Position numbers and translations under genes: made by a program. Positions 1 to 11,607 of a stretch of DNA of 64,000 nt are shown here, piece after piece. The notes beneath the pieces were generated by a model. That model had not been told where the DNA came from and did not search any database. It was given only the letters and a program-made list of their open reading frames with translations. The stretch comes from Vibrio cidicii (GTDB lineage: Bacteria > Pseudomonadota > Gammaproteobacteria > Enterobacterales > Vibrionaceae): assembly GCF_009763805.1 (NCBI RefSeq), contig NZ_CP046804.1, positions 2,790,001 to 2,854,000 on the forward strand, given 5' to 3'. Position 1 is the first letter of the stretch, and each line of letters starts with the position of its first letter.

Positions 1-939
<939 letters not shown>

Positions 940-1087
940 AAAAGTTTTTTGAAGCTTGCGCTTCGGCTCAATGAATACTGAATAAATTGACTGTGCCGAA
1001 TCTTGCGATTCGTTTTGGTCACTCAGTTCATTGATAAATCTTTTGCGATTATCATCAACGAGTGCCCACACAGATTGATAGGTTTAT

Positions 1088-1100
1088 ATTGTTAAAGAGC
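1088..1100 (-). promoter_or_regulatory. rrn leader boxA antitermination element
   Basis: On the minus strand the sequence reads GCTCTTTAACAAT, matching the rrn boxA consensus that recruits NusB-S10 for antitermination. It lies in the leader about 150 nt upstream of mature 16S and downstream of both promoters, which is the expected place. Confidence 0.85.
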
Positions 1101-1144
1101 TTTCTTCCTGCTTCAGTGACTGAGTCACCGTGGAAGAGGCGGCC

Positions 1145-1172
1145 ATTTTAGCGAGTTAAGTTTCTGTGTCAA
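1145..1172 (-). promoter_or_regulatory. rrn promoter P2
   Basis: Minus strand: TTGACA (1167-1172) and TAAAAT (1145-1150) separated by 16 bp, a near-consensus sigma-70 promoter reading into boxA and 16S. Confidence 0.8.
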
Positions 1173-1272
1173 CCACTTTTTTCAAAACTTTTTTCAGGTT
1201 TGTCACCTGGCTAAAACGCCTTGCTGATTTGTCTTGGTTCCTTATGGAGCCTTGCCGTGTCAGCGAGGTGGC

Positions 1273-1300
1273 ATTATAGAGATTACGATCACATTGGCAA
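1273..1300 (-). promoter_or_regulatory. rrn promoter P1 with upstream A/T-rich UP element
   Basis: Minus strand: TTGCCA (1295-1300) and TATAAT (1273-1278) with a 16-bp spacer, followed by a G/C-rich discriminator. The bases just upstream (about 1301-1345) are A/T tracts as in rrn UP elements. The 940-1379 interval otherwise holds only the rRNA leader. Confidence 0.82.
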
Positions 1301-1379
1301 GCCATTTTTTCACTTTATTTTGCTTTTTTTGCCATTCGAGCAAAATAACAACAAAAAGCCTCAAAACTGCACTTTATTT

Positions 1380-1907
1380 CTACAGCTGAGCAAACTTCTC
1401 AGCAAAAATCGCCACTTTTTGCCAGTTGGTATACTCAACTTCTTTGCTCGTGTCAGTTTCTCCTCCAGTTAACGTCATAATGAGTTTAATCATGTTGCGG
1501 TCAAACCAGTTGTAACGAGGATAGTAAAGCGCCCCAGCAAAAACACCAATTAACGTCGGCTGCCATGCTGACTTGCTGAGAAAGGTTTTGATGTACACAC
1601 TCCCTTCTGGTGTGTCTTTCCCTTGATCTTCTTTTCTCGCCGTTAAGTTGACGCAGAAGAAAGCGGCTTTGTACTGTTGTAGTGACTCAACATGGCGTTC
1701 GATGAACTGATAGAGCTTCTTATTCAGATGGCCATAGCGAATCGACGCACCGATCAGCACTTTGTCATACTCTGCAAAGCGTATTTCATCCGCGTCATGT
1801 AAATTGACCACGTCGCACTGATAACCTTGCAACTGCTTCTCTATATAAAGAAGGATTTTTTGAGTTTGCCCTTCACGGGAAGAGTAAAGAAATAGCGCTT
1901 TTTTCAT
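1380..1907 (-). CDS. hemG: Menaquinone-dependent protoporphyrinogen IX oxidase HemG
   Basis: Flavodoxin-fold enzyme oxidising protoporphyrinogen IX to protoporphyrin IX in heme synthesis, passing electrons to the respiratory quinone pool. About 175 aa, the usual HemG length. The N-terminal FMN phosphate loop is visible (YSSREGQTQK), with the HemG-type insert near ARKEDQGKDTPEG. I take the second of two adjacent ATGs because the GGGGA ribosome site is too close to the first. It follows trkH by 8 bp, and the yigZ-trkH-hemG order next to an rrn operon resembles the enterobacterial arrangement. Confidence 0.93.
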   Translation of the reverse strand: MKKALFLYSSREGQTQKILLYIEKQLQGYQCDVVNLHDADEIRFAEYDKVLIGASIRYGHLNKKLYQFIERHVESLQQYKAAFFCVNLTARKEDQGKDTPEGSVYIKTFLSKSAWQPTLIGVFAGALYYPRYNWFDRNMIKLIMTLTGGETDTSKEVEYTNWQKVAIFAEKFAQL

Positions 1908-1915
1908 CATTTCCC

Positions 1916-3373
1916 CTAACTACGCCAAAAAGTCGGTGTTAACAGTATTAATAGCGTGAAGATTTCTAATCGACCAAACAGCATCGACACTACCAGTACC
2001 CATTTGGCTCTATCATTAACATCAGCAAAGTGCACTGAGACTTCCCCGAGCCCCGGGCCAAGGTTGTTGAGCGTGGCGGCTACCGCAGAAAATGCACTGA
2101 GTTCGTCCATCCCCGTAGCGATGAGCGCCAGCATACAAACGACAAAGACCAGTGCATAGGCGGAGAAAAATCCCCACACCGCATCAACCACACGTTGTGG
2201 TAGCGCATTGCCACCCACTTTGATGGTGTACACCGCACGAGGGTGAACGAGACGCTTCAACTCACGCGCACCTTGTAGGGTTAACAGCAAAATGCGGATC
2301 ACTTTCATTCCGCCGCCAGTTGACCCCGCACAGCCGCCAATAAATGAAGAGAACAGTAATAGGACAGGCAGAAACAGCGGCCATTCAGAAAATCCGGTGG
2401 TGGTAAATCCTGCCGTGGTGGATATCGATACGGTCTGAAACAGCGCTTGGTCAAACGCATCATAAAATGAACGGTAAGAGTGGTGGCTAAGCAGCAATAA
2501 AAAGCACACCACAAACAGCAGCACCTGAATAAAGATGAAGGCGCGGAACTCAGGATCTTTCCAGTAGTATCTCGGATGTACCCCGCCTGAGGCGAATGCC
2601 GCAAAGTGCAGCGAGAAATTACAAGCCGAGATCAGCAGAAAAACCACGGTAATCAGGTTTATCGCATAACTGTCAAAATATCCCATACTCGCGTCATGGG
2701 TTGAGAATCCACCGATAGCGATAGTTGAAAAACTATGGCAGATAGCATCAAACACCGTCATGCCCGCTAACCAAAAGGCGCCAGCGCATGCAATGGTGAG
2801 GCTAAGGTAAATGTACCATAGCGCTTTGGCCGTTTCGGCAATGCGGGGAGTCATTTTGCTGTCTTTTACCGGACCGGGAATTTCGGCCCGATAAAGCTGC
2901 ATACCGCCGATGCCGAGTACAGGAAGAATAGCAACCGCTAATACGATGATCCCCATACCACCAAACCATTGTAGAAACTGCCGATAGAACAAGATCGCTT
3001 TGGGTAATTCATCAAGCCCGACAATCACCGTTGCTCCTGTGGTCGTCAACGCTGAAAAGGATTCAAAAAACGCATCGGTCACTGACACGTTTGGGTTGTC
3101 AGCAATCAAAAACGGCAATGAGCCGGCGCTACCCAAAACCGTCCAGAAGAGGACCACAATAAGGAAACCGTCTCGCGCTTTGAGCTCATGTTTATGCTTG
3201 CGGTTGGGAAACCAGCACAGCGCGCCGCAAAATAGCAGCACAAAGAACGTCGTAACAAAAGGGACACCTGCACCATCTCGATACAGCAACGCGACCAGCG
3301 CTGGCGCTAACATGGTGACACTAAACAGGGCGAGCAGCAGCCCGACGATACGGATAATGGAACGAAATTGCAT
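1916..3373 (-). CDS. trkH: Trk system potassium uptake membrane subunit TrkH
   Basis: Channel-forming subunit of the Trk K+ uptake system, gated by the cytoplasmic TrkA ring. 485 aa, the family length. All four selectivity-filter P-loops can be seen: SALTTTGATV, STIAIGGFSTHD, SISTTAGFTTTGF and AATLNNLGPG, each between hydrophobic segments. It lies between yigZ (43 nt upstream) and hemG (8 nt downstream), all on the minus strand and probably co-transcribed. The ribosome site before the ATG is weak. Confidence 0.96.
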   Translation of the reverse strand: MQFRSIIRIVGLLLALFSVTMLAPALVALLYRDGAGVPFVTTFFVLLFCGALCWFPNRKHKHELKARDGFLIVVLFWTVLGSAGSLPFLIADNPNVSVTDAFFESFSALTTTGATVIVGLDELPKAILFYRQFLQWFGGMGIIVLAVAILPVLGIGGMQLYRAEIPGPVKDSKMTPRIAETAKALWYIYLSLTIACAGAFWLAGMTVFDAICHSFSTIAIGGFSTHDASMGYFDSYAINLITVVFLLISACNFSLHFAAFASGGVHPRYYWKDPEFRAFIFIQVLLFVVCFLLLLSHHSYRSFYDAFDQALFQTVSISTTAGFTTTGFSEWPLFLPVLLLFSSFIGGCAGSTGGGMKVIRILLLTLQGARELKRLVHPRAVYTIKVGGNALPQRVVDAVWGFFSAYALVFVVCMLALIATGMDELSAFSAVAATLNNLGPGLGEVSVHFADVNDRAKWVLVVSMLFGRLEIFTLLILLTPTFWRS

Positions 3374-3416
3374 GGACGATTGAACTTTAAAGTCGACGAC
3401 TTCCTGATTGTTATGT

Positions 3417-4040
3417 TTACTTCCCGTTTAACGGCGTGACCACGGCTCTCGCGCCGCTTTTATTAATGACCATTTGAGTAAAGTCACGCACGTGTCTCAC
3501 TTCAAGCTCAACGACAAGCACGACCTGTTCGCTGTACTGCGCTTGCACTTCCACTGCCGCAAACTGCTGCAGGAGAGATTGTGCGATTGGCATGAAGGCG
3601 TAGTCTAACTCTAGTCTGAGTTTTGTGGTTATTTTTTTCTCAATAGTTTGAAGCTGCTTGAGTGCTTGTTGCACGCCACCTCCATACGCTTTGACTAACC
3701 CTCCGGTTCCAAGACGAATCCCGCCATAGTAGCGTGTCACCACAGCGCAGATCTCTCCCACGCCAGAGCCTGATAGCTGAGCCAATATCGGTTTTCCTGC
3801 CGTTCCCGAAGGCTCACCATCATCACTAAATCCCCACAACATCGAGTCTTCCGCCCGACCTGCGGCAAACGCCCAGCAATTGTGACGAGCATCGGCATGT
3901 TGCTGCTTGATCTGCTCGACGAACGCCTTGGCGGCTTCAACATTCGGCGCATGCGTCAAATAGGTAATAAAGAGGCTCTTTTTGATTTCTTCTTCAAAAC
4001 GCACTGGTGCAGCAGGGATCAAATAGGGTTGCTCGTTCAT
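3417..4040 (-). CDS. yigZ: YigZ/IMPACT family protein
   Basis: Member of the UPF0029/IMPACT family; the bacterial protein's biochemical role is not settled. The conserved motifs DDGEPSGTAGKPIL and RYYGGIRLGTGGLVKAYGG lie in the N-terminal domain, followed by the small C-terminal domain. The start at 4040 (MNEQPYLI) gives about 207 aa, matching the family; an in-frame extension to 4115 adds 25 unconserved residues. The Shine-Dalgarno sequence is weak. First gene of the yigZ-trkH-hemG unit, divergent from fadBA. Confidence 0.9.
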   Translation of the reverse strand: MNEQPYLIPAAPVRFEEEIKKSLFITYLTHAPNVEAAKAFVEQIKQQHADARHNCWAFAAGRAEDSMLWGFSDDGEPSGTAGKPILAQLSGSGVGEICAVVTRYYGGIRLGTGGLVKAYGGGVQQALKQLQTIEKKITTKLRLELDYAFMPIAQSLLQQFAAVEVQAQYSEQVVLVVELEVRHVRDFTQMVINKSGARAVVTPLNGK

Positions 4041-4180
4041 GGTCGTCAATGCTGATGATAAAGAGGCGGAGTGTAGCATGTGCGCATTTTGCTCGCCGCA
4101 TAAGATCTGCTCCACCGCACAATGTTAAACACTTGTTTAAAAAATGTATTGAAATTAGCCAATCTGCGATCCAAACTAGT

Positions 4181-4201
4181 TTCACTGGTCTAACCAGAAT
4201 A
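4181..4201 (+). promoter_or_regulatory. FadR-type operator upstream of fadBA
   Basis: The near-palindrome CTGGTCTAACCAG (4185-4197) matches the FadR operator core CTGGTNNNACCAG. It lies about 110 bp upstream of fadB in the fadB-yigZ divergent region, where FadR repression in the absence of long-chain acyl-CoA is expected. Confidence 0.75.
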
Positions 4202-4311
4202 ACTATAGCAATGCTTTCCACTATGCCCAGAGGCCGAGAGTTGACGTTGTGCTCAGCGCCTTCCCTCTGGCAATACAGACAATCCAAGATTGTATGTCAT
4301 GGAGATAGACA

Positions 4312-6483
4312 ATGATTTACCAAGCCGAAACCCTACAGGTAAAGGAATTACACGACGGTATTGCCGAGCTGACTTTCTGCTCGCCAAATTCCGTTAACAA
4401 GCTCGACCTCGCCACGCTCGAATCCCTTGATAAAGCGCTGGATGCACTCAGCACCCATGCTGGCCTAAAAGGCCTCATGCTCACCTCTGATAAAGAGGCA
4501 TTTATCGTCGGTGCTGACATTACCGAATTTTTAGGCCTGTTTGCCAAACCAGAAGAAGAGTTGGATCAGTGGCTGAAATTTGCCAACAGCATCTTTAATA
4601 AACTGGAAGATTTGCCTGTACCGACCATTTCCGTTCTCACTGGCCACACGCTTGGCGGTGGTTGCGAGTGTGTACTTGCCACGGATCTACGTATTGGCGA
4701 TGCCACTACCAGCATCGGTTTACCTGAAACCAAACTCGGCATCATGCCCGGCTTTGGTGGCTGTGTACGTCTGCCTCGCGTGATCGGCGCCGACAGCGCA
4801 ATGGAAATCATCACACAAGGCAAAGCGTGCCGTGCTGAAGAAGCGCTGAAGATTGGCCTGCTTGATGCGGTGGTGGATAGCGCATCGCTGCGTGAATCGG
4901 CGCTCCACACTTTGACGCAAGCAATCAACGAACAGCTGGATTGGAAAACTCGCCGCACACAGAAAACCTCGCCACTGACACTGAGTAAGCTGGAAGCGAT
5001 GATGAGCTTCACTATGGCGAAAGGTTTGGTTGCTCAAGTCGCAGGGCCTCATTACCCAGCGCCAATGACTGCGGTACAAACTATTGAGCAAGGCGCACGC
5101 TTCGCCCGCGACCAAGCACTGGATGTTGAACGCCAACACTTCGTCAAATTGGCAAAATCGGAAGAAGCCAAAGCGTTAGTTGGTTTGTTCCTTAGCGATC
5201 AATACATCAAGGGCATCGCGAAAAAAGCCGCCAAGTCCGCCAGCAAAGAGACTGGCCGTGCTGCGGTACTCGGCGCAGGTATCATGGGTGGCGGTATCGC
5301 CTATCAATCCGCGCTCAAGGGCGTGCCTGTATTAATGAAAGACATCGCTCAAGGTTCGCTAGACCTCGGCATGACTGAAGCTTCCAAACTGCTCAACAAA
5401 CAACTTGAGCGTGGCAAGATCGACGGTTTCAAAATGGCCGGCATCTTGGCATCGATTACCCCTAGCCTGCATTATGCGGGTATCGAGAATGCCGATGTGA
5501 TCGTCGAAGCTGTGGTGGAAAACCCGAAAGTCAAAGCGGCGGTATTAAGCGAAGTGGAACAGCAGGTCAGCGCCGAGACGGTGATCACCTCAAACACTTC
5601 GACCATTCCAATCAATCTGCTGGCCAAATCGCTCAAGCGCCCAGAAAACTTCTGTGGTATGCACTTCTTTAACCCAGTGCACCGCATGCCGTTGGTGGAA
5701 ATTATCCGTGGCGAACACACATCGGACGAAACCATCAACCGCGTAGTCGCTTATGCAGCGAAGATGGGCAAATCACCGATCGTCGTCAACGACTGTCCTG
5801 GATTCTTTGTTAACCGCGTACTGTTCCCTTACTTTGGCGGTTTCAGCATGCTGCTGCGCGATGGGGCTGATTTCACCCAAGTGGACAAGGTGATGGAGCG
5901 TAAATTTGGCTGGCCAATGGGCCCGGCTTACTTACTAGACGTGGTCGGTATCGATACCGCACATCACGCTCAAGCTGTGATGGCACAAGGTTTCCCTGAG
6001 CGTATGGGTAAAGAAGGCCGTGACGCGATTGATGCGCTGTTTGAAGCCAATAAATACGGCCAAAAGAATGGCAGCGGTTTCTACAGTTACAGCATCGACA
6101 AAAAAGGCAAGCCAAAGAAAGCCTTCAGCGACGCGATCTTACCTGTGCTGGCTGAGGTATGTGCAGAGCCACAAGCCTTTGACGAGCAAACCATTATTCA
6201 ACGTATGATGATTCCGATGATCAACGAAGTGGTGCTGTGTCTGCAAGAAGGCATCATCGCGACACCACAAGAAGCGGACATGGCGCTGGTGTATGGCCTC
6301 GGTTTCCCTCCATTCCGCGGCGGCGTTTTCCGTTACTTAGATAGCGTGGGTATTGCCAACTTTGTCGACATGGCAAAACAGTACTCAGATCTGGGCGCAA
6401 TGTACCACGTGCCTCAACTGCTAATCGATATGGCGAGCAAAGGTGACACTTTCTACGGCTCGCAACAGCAAGGTTCTATCTAA
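4312..6483 (+). CDS. fadB: Fatty acid oxidation complex alpha subunit FadB
   Basis: Multifunctional beta-oxidation enzyme: enoyl-CoA hydratase, 3-hydroxyacyl-CoA dehydrogenase and accessory isomerase/epimerase activities. 723 aa, close to the 729 aa of E. coli FadB. N-terminal crotonase domain with oxyanion-hole motif [11 protein letters not shown] and catalytic region [15 protein letters not shown]. The NAD-binding motif GAGIMGGG is at about residue 321 and the dehydrogenase histidine in [10 protein letters not shown] at about 450. It forms an operon with fadA 12 bp downstream; the FadR-type site upstream suggests induction by fatty acids. Confidence 0.98.
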   Translation: MIYQAETLQVKELHDGIAELTFCSPNSVNKLDLATLESLDKALDALSTHAGLKGLMLTSDKEAFIVGADITEFLGLFAKPEEELDQWLKFANSIFNKLEDLPVPTISVLTGHTLGGGCECVLATDLRIGDATTSIGLPETKLGIMPGFGGCVRLPRVIGADSAMEIITQGKACRAEEALKIGLLDAVVDSASLRESALHTLTQAINEQLDWKTRRTQKTSPLTLSKLEAMMSFTMAKGLVAQVAGPHYPAPMTAVQTIEQGARFARDQALDVERQHFVKLAKSEEAKALVGLFLSDQYIKGIAKKAAKSASKETGRAAVLGAGIMGGGIAYQSALKGVPVLMKDIAQGSLDLGMTEASKLLNKQLERGKIDGFKMAGILASITPSLHYAGIENADVIVEAVVENPKVKAAVLSEVEQQVSAETVITSNTSTIPINLLAKSLKRPENFCGMHFFNPVHRMPLVEIIRGEHTSDETINRVVAYAAKMGKSPIVVNDCPGFFVNRVLFPYFGGFSMLLRDGADFTQVDKVMERKFGWPMGPAYLLDVVGIDTAHHAQAVMAQGFPERMGKEGRDAIDALFEANKYGQKNGSGFYSYSIDKKGKPKKAFSDAILPVLAEVCAEPQAFDEQTIIQRMMIPMINEVVLCLQEGIIATPQEADMALVYGLGFPPFRGGVFRYLDSVGIANFVDMAKQYSDLGAMYHVPQLLIDMASKGDTFYGSQQQGSI

Positions 6484-7659
<1,176 letters not shown>

Positions 7660-7678
7660 ACTCGTCTATTAGTAAAAC

Positions 7679-7703
7679 AAAGAGCGGCTTCGGTCGCTCT
7701 TAA
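7679..7703. terminator. Hairpin downstream of fadA
   Basis: AAGAGCG and CGCTCTT arms around a TTCG-containing loop. The better T run is on the minus strand, so it may act in either direction or only weakly for fadBA. Confidence 0.55.
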
Positions 7704-7811
7704 TCTATGCGCTGAACGCATTGTTATAATGCTAAAGTTTCATTTTAGTCATAGCCCAGTTCATTCTACACTTTACCTTGTTTTCAATTGCTGCAATGGG
7801 TGGAGAAACCT

Positions 7812-8792
7812 ATGTTTAACGCTTTAGTCCTCAATCAAGAAGAGCAACGCACGCTGGCTACGATTGAACAAATCGATGAGTCGCAACTGCCATCAGGTGA
7901 CGTACTGATTGCGGTGGATTACTCTTCGCTCAACTACAAAGACGGCCTAGCCATCACCGGCAAAGGCAAAATTATCCGCAATTTTCCGATGGTGCCGGGG
8001 ATCGATCTGGCAGGCACTGTCATCGAATCACAAAACGAGCGTTACCAAGCGGGTGATAAAGTTGTCCTAACGGGTTGGGGTGTGGGCGAAAACCATTGGG
8101 GCGGGATGGCGCAACGCGCTCGTCTGCAAGCCGATTGGCTGGTGCCTTTACCACAAGGCCTCGATAGCAAAAAAGCGATGATGATTGGCACCGCCGGGTT
8201 AACGGCGATGCTGTGTGTACAGGCCCTACTCGACGGCGGCGTCAAACCTGACGCTGGCGAAGTGCTGGTTACCGGTGCCAGCGGCGGTGTCGGCTCGGTG
8301 GCCGTCACCCTGCTGACTCAACTCGGCTACCAAGTGGCCGCGGTCACTGGTCGCGTTGAGCAAAACGGCCCACTGCTGGAAAAACTTGGCGCAAACCGTA
8401 TTTTCGACCGAGCTGAATTTGAACAACCTGCCCGCCCACTGGAAAAGCAAGTCTGGGCAGGTGCGATTGACACTGTCGGCAGCAAAGTGCTGGCGAAAGT
8501 GTTGGCGCAAATGGATTACAACGGCGTGGTAGCCGCGTGTGGTCTGGCTGGCGGTTTTGATCTACCCACCACAGTGATGCCATTTATCCTACGTAATGTG
8601 CGTCTGCAAGGCGTTGACTCAGTGATGTGCCCAACCGACAAACGCATCGCGGCATGGGAAAAACTGGTGGCGTTACTGCCAGAGAGTTACTTTGAGCAAG
8701 CCTGTACCGAAGTCGAGCTCGCTCAAGCCCCTAGCTACGCTGAAGCGATCACCAATGGCCAAGTCACGGGCCGCGTGGTGATCAAACTGTAA
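7812..8792 (+). CDS. acuI: Acrylyl-CoA reductase AcuI-type (YhdH family) oxidoreductase
   Basis: Medium-chain NADPH-dependent reductase of the YhdH/AcuI family, which reduces acryloyl-CoA to propionyl-CoA and protects against toxic acryloyl-CoA. 326 aa from the ATG at 7812, preceded by GGAG at 7802-7805. The GroES-like N-terminal part has the family signature NYKDGLAITGKGKI; the Rossmann motif is TGASGGVGSVAV; zinc ligands are absent as expected. It follows fadBA but has its own intergenic region and terminator, so it is probably a separate unit. The substrate is inferred from family. Confidence 0.88.
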   Translation: MFNALVLNQEEQRTLATIEQIDESQLPSGDVLIAVDYSSLNYKDGLAITGKGKIIRNFPMVPGIDLAGTVIESQNERYQAGDKVVLTGWGVGENHWGGMAQRARLQADWLVPLPQGLDSKKAMMIGTAGLTAMLCVQALLDGGVKPDAGEVLVTGASGGVGSVAVTLLTQLGYQVAAVTGRVEQNGPLLEKLGANRIFDRAEFEQPARPLEKQVWAGAIDTVGSKVLAKVLAQMDYNGVVAACGLAGGFDLPTTVMPFILRNVRLQGVDSVMCPTDKRIAAWEKLVALLPESYFEQACTEVELAQAPSYAEAITNGQVTGRVVIKL

Positions 8793-8811
8793 CTCCACCT
8801 TCAGTCAGCCG

Positions 8812-8836
8812 AGAGCCAGCCAGTCTGGCTCTTTTT
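8812..8836 (+). terminator. Intrinsic terminator after acuI
   Basis: Stem AGAGCCAG/CTGGCTCT followed by TTTTTT, between acuI and the convergent LysR gene. Confidence 0.85.
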
Positions 8837-8838
8837 TG

Positions 8839-9780
8839 TTAGTCTAACCCCATATCTTCAATGCGCTTGGCAATCAAACGACCACACTCCTCTTTCACGA
8901 TCGAGCGTAGCCACTCCTGTGCCGGAGAGTGTTCGCAGCGCGCATGCCAGATCATCGAATAATCGAACGGCGTAAATTGAAACGGCAGTGGCTTGACCAC
9001 TAAGTCGTAGCGCTCTGCAACTAGATAAGCAAGATCGGCCGGTACCGTAATCACAATCGGTAAGGTGTCAACGATCGCCAAAGCGGCCTCGAGGTGATAA
9101 GCGCGCAGCACCATTTTACGCGGCGGCAGAGCTTCGAGTGCTTGTTCAATCAAGGCCTTAACACCGTCACTAATGGCAATCATGGCGTGAGGATAATAAA
9201 GATAATCCTCCAGACTCATCTCCTCATTAGCCAGTGGGTGTTGCTTGGAGAGCAAACAGAGCACGCCAACTCGGCCCAATACGTCACTGCGCAGCGGTTC
9301 AACCGGCCCCGTCGGGCGACAAATCGCCAAATCAGCTCCTTCATAAATCAACTGCTCGGCCAATCGTTCGTGCTGCAAAGGCAGAAAGTTAAACGATACA
9401 TTCGGCGCTTCTTGATAAATACGCGGCAAGGCAAACGGCAAAATGGTCTGCATCGCATAATCTGTGGTGGCAATGGTAAACGTTTGGGTGCAAAGATGGG
9501 GATCAAACTCAGACGGAGAGAGCAACTGTCGTAGTGATTCCAATGGTTCACCGAGAGCGCGGTCAATTTCGAGCGCTTTCTGCGTTGGGATCAAATGCTG
9601 ACCTTGACGGGTAAAAAGCGGATCATCCAGTAGCTCGCGCAGCCGACCGAGCACTCTGCTCATCGCCGACTGGCTCAGGTTAAGGCGCAAAGCGGCTTTG
9701 CTTACGCTGCTCTCTTCGATCAATACACGTAAGGCCACCAGCAAGTTTAAATCTCTTCGATAGATCTCTTCCAGTTCCAC
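8839..9780 (-). CDS. LysR family transcriptional regulator
   Basis: Typical LysR regulator of 313 aa. Residues about 10-70 form the winged helix-turn-helix (LRLNLSQSAMSRVLGRLREL); the rest is the periplasmic-binding-like effector domain. It begins with the LNLL phrase seen in the NodD/LeuO-type subgroup. The start is a GTG at 9780 with no strong ribosome site, so the exact start is uncertain. It is convergent with acuI, and no target or ligand can be read from the context. Confidence 0.85.
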   Translation of the reverse strand: MELEEIYRRDLNLLVALRVLIEESSVSKAALRLNLSQSAMSRVLGRLRELLDDPLFTRQGQHLIPTQKALEIDRALGEPLESLRQLLSPSEFDPHLCTQTFTIATTDYAMQTILPFALPRIYQEAPNVSFNFLPLQHERLAEQLIYEGADLAICRPTGPVEPLRSDVLGRVGVLCLLSKQHPLANEEMSLEDYLYYPHAMIAISDGVKALIEQALEALPPRKMVLRAYHLEAALAIVDTLPIVITVPADLAYLVAERYDLVVKPLPFQFTPFDYSMIWHARCEHSPAQEWLRSIVKEECGRLIAKRIEDMGLD

Positions 9781-9830
9781 AATTAACCACGCACATAGAA
9801 AGGATTAGCCTGTGATTGTACCTTTCAGGC

Positions 9831-9857
9831 AAAAAAAATCCCGCCTTTCAGCGGGGA
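9831..9857 (-). terminator. Intrinsic terminator for the 61-aa gene
   Basis: On the minus strand CCCGC-TGAAAG-GCGGG followed by ATTTTTTTT, downstream of the small gene at 9933-10118. Confidence 0.8.
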
Positions 9858-9932
9858 AGCCCAAGAAAAATGGGGATAGTGTCGGAATGAAGTGTCGTTA
9901 AATAGGTGAGCGTCGTTTTGCAAACAAAAGCG

Positions 9933-10118
9933 CTAATTCTTCTGCTCTTCAGAGGCACCTGACCATAGGTGCATCTCAAGCCAAATCCCGATGATGGTCG
10001 CGCTCATGCCCACTAAAGGCATCAATGAGGTCTCAGCTGGTGTTCTAAACACGAGAGCACAAAATGAGATAAAACACATAACCGAGTAAATAGTTAGCCT
10101 ATCTAATGCTGTTAACAT
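9933..10118 (-). CDS. Small membrane protein of unknown function (61 aa)
   Basis: Not assigned to a named family. Two hydrophobic segments are visible, at about residues 9-26 (YSVMCFISFCALVF) and 30-48 (TSLMPLVGMSATIIGIWLE), with a charged polar C-terminus, suggesting an inner-membrane protein with two passes. It is probably real: TGGAG sits 8 nt before the ATG on the minus strand, and a classic terminator follows at 9831-9857. It is flanked by a LysR gene and divergent tusA, giving no functional clue. Confidence 0.72.
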   Translation of the reverse strand: MLTALDRLTIYSVMCFISFCALVFRTPAETSLMPLVGMSATIIGIWLEMHLWSGASEEQKN

Positions 10119-10243
10119 CGTGTTACTCCAGTTGTTACCAAATTGTTAATTCAAATTAATGCAAAACGACACGTTTGCCAAGTAATTATTGAATATTTTT
10201 TCTACGAAAGTAGAATTCGTGCGGAATTTTGGAGAACCACACT

Positions 10244-10492
10244 ATGAGCTTTAATCCTGAACTGGCGACGAAAACCTTGGAAGCTGAAGGGCTGCGCTGT
10301 CCAGAGCCAGTAATGATGGTCAGGAAGACGATTCGTACCATGCAAGATGGTGAGGTGTTATTGGTGAAAGCCGATGACCCGTCGACCACACGAGATATCC
10401 CGAGCTTTTGCCGTTTTATGGATCACCAACTGCTTGCCGCGCAAACCGACCAACTGCCTTATCAGTATCTGATCAAAAAAGGGCTGGATTAA
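10244..10492 (+). CDS. tusA: Sulfur carrier protein TusA
   Basis: Small sulfurtransferase that takes persulfide sulfur from IscS and passes it along the Tus relay for 2-thiouridine formation in tRNA. 82 aa from the ATG at 10244; GGAG at 10231-10234 supports this start over an in-frame GTG at 10229. The active cysteine is Cys19 in LRCPEPVMM, the same position as in E. coli TusA. Stand-alone gene, convergent with the following LysR gene. Confidence 0.95.
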   Translation: MSFNPELATKTLEAEGLRCPEPVMMVRKTIRTMQDGEVLLVKADDPSTTRDIPSFCRFMDHQLLAAQTDQLPYQYLIKKGLD

Positions 10493-10502
10493 CCCCAGCC
10501 CT
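10474..10502 (-). terminator. Intrinsic terminator for the LysR gene, overlapping the tusA 3' end
   Basis: On the minus strand GGGCTGG and CCAGCCC arms followed by TTTTTT. The T tract lies inside the tusA coding sequence, so one element serves the convergent pair. Confidence 0.75.
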
Positions 10503-10522
10503 CACAATGCAAACAAGTTAGC

Positions 10523-11431
10523 TTAGTGCATCTCGTCGTCACTGTCTGACAGCGCCATGGCGCACAGCGCGCTGAAGAATTCAAACAAAGTCCACAGCTC
10601 TCGGTTGTGGCATTGGTCCGGTTTGATCCCTAATTGAAACTTTACGCTGCGCGTTTGCTCACTCTCGAGATCCACCCGTACTAAACGACCATCATTGAGG
10701 TACGGCTGCACCAAATGTTGTGGCAGCCAGCCAAAACCGACGCCATCGAGAATGCTATTTAATGCGGTACTTGGATGCGTCACCGTCAGACGCAAGTGCG
10801 AACCACGCCAACCACTATCCACATCTTGATTGCCCGAATCACGGATCACCACATGACGAAATGCTTTGAGCTCCGCTTGAGTGATGGATGTACGCTGTGC
10901 CAGATCAAACTCACGGGCACACACGCACAGCATCGGCACCTCAAACAGCGGCTCTAACTTCATCTCTTTCGGCAAGGCGCTGGCAATCGCCAGTGAAACG
11001 CTTCCCTCACCCAGCAATTGTGAGGCGCCAGACAAGGCGGTTTCATACACCCGCAGGGAAACGTGTGGATAGATTAAGTGGAAACGGTCGATCACTTCCA
11101 AGACAAAACGCGCTGGCAAGAGCACGTCGACCGCGATACTGATCTCTTGCGCCAACTCTCCTTCAAACTTCATCGCCGATTTTTCGATTTGCAATGCGCT
11201 GTGATGTAACTCTTGCACTTTGGGCAGCAGTTGTTTGCCAAGCTCCGTCAGCACCGATTGGCGTCCTTCGATGACAAACAGCTCTTTTCCCAGCATGGCT
11301 GACAGCTTGTTGATGCTATGAGAAATGGCCGATTGGCTTTTGTGCAACTGTTCGGCAGCTTTCACCGTACTGCCATGTTCCGCCACCGCAATAAAGGTGC
11401 GCCACATTTCCAGAGAGATCTTTGCTGACAC
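10523..11431 (-). CDS. LysR family transcriptional regulator
   Basis: LysR regulator with helix-turn-helix KAAEQLHKSQSAISHSINKL and a C-terminal effector domain. I place the start at the GTG at 11431 (about 302 aa) because AAGGAG lies 6 nt before it. An ATG 6 nt earlier directly abuts that site, and another at 11455 lies upstream of it. The C-terminal end is acidic (SDSDDEMH). No regulated gene is evident: wrbA lies 100-150 bp upstream on the same strand and tusA is convergent. Confidence 0.86.
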   Translation of the reverse strand: MSAKISLEMWRTFIAVAEHGSTVKAAEQLHKSQSAISHSINKLSAMLGKELFVIEGRQSVLTELGKQLLPKVQELHHSALQIEKSAMKFEGELAQEISIAVDVLLPARFVLEVIDRFHLIYPHVSLRVYETALSGASQLLGEGSVSLAIASALPKEMKLEPLFEVPMLCVCAREFDLAQRTSITQAELKAFRHVVIRDSGNQDVDSGWRGSHLRLTVTHPSTALNSILDGVGFGWLPQHLVQPYLNDGRLVRVDLESEQTRSVKFQLGIKPDQCHNRELWTLFEFFSALCAMALSDSDDEMH

Positions 11432-11607
11432 TCCCATCTCCTTTTTATTGCCCAATTCTGGCAGTGTGCTCTGTTGAGCTCATCACCACACACATTCGCC
11501 ACCATCGGGCTACGAATGGAAAAAGAGTATACATAACGAAGAGTTACAAGAAAGCGATAAGGTTAAAGCATTGTAAAAATGCGGCACATCCGCACCGCTT
11601 AGAAGTG

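Noticed and set aside
1221..1472. Plus-strand open frame over the rrn promoter region and hemG end
   Set aside because: It overlaps rrn promoter elements and the hemG 3' end; no ribosome site or family resemblance.
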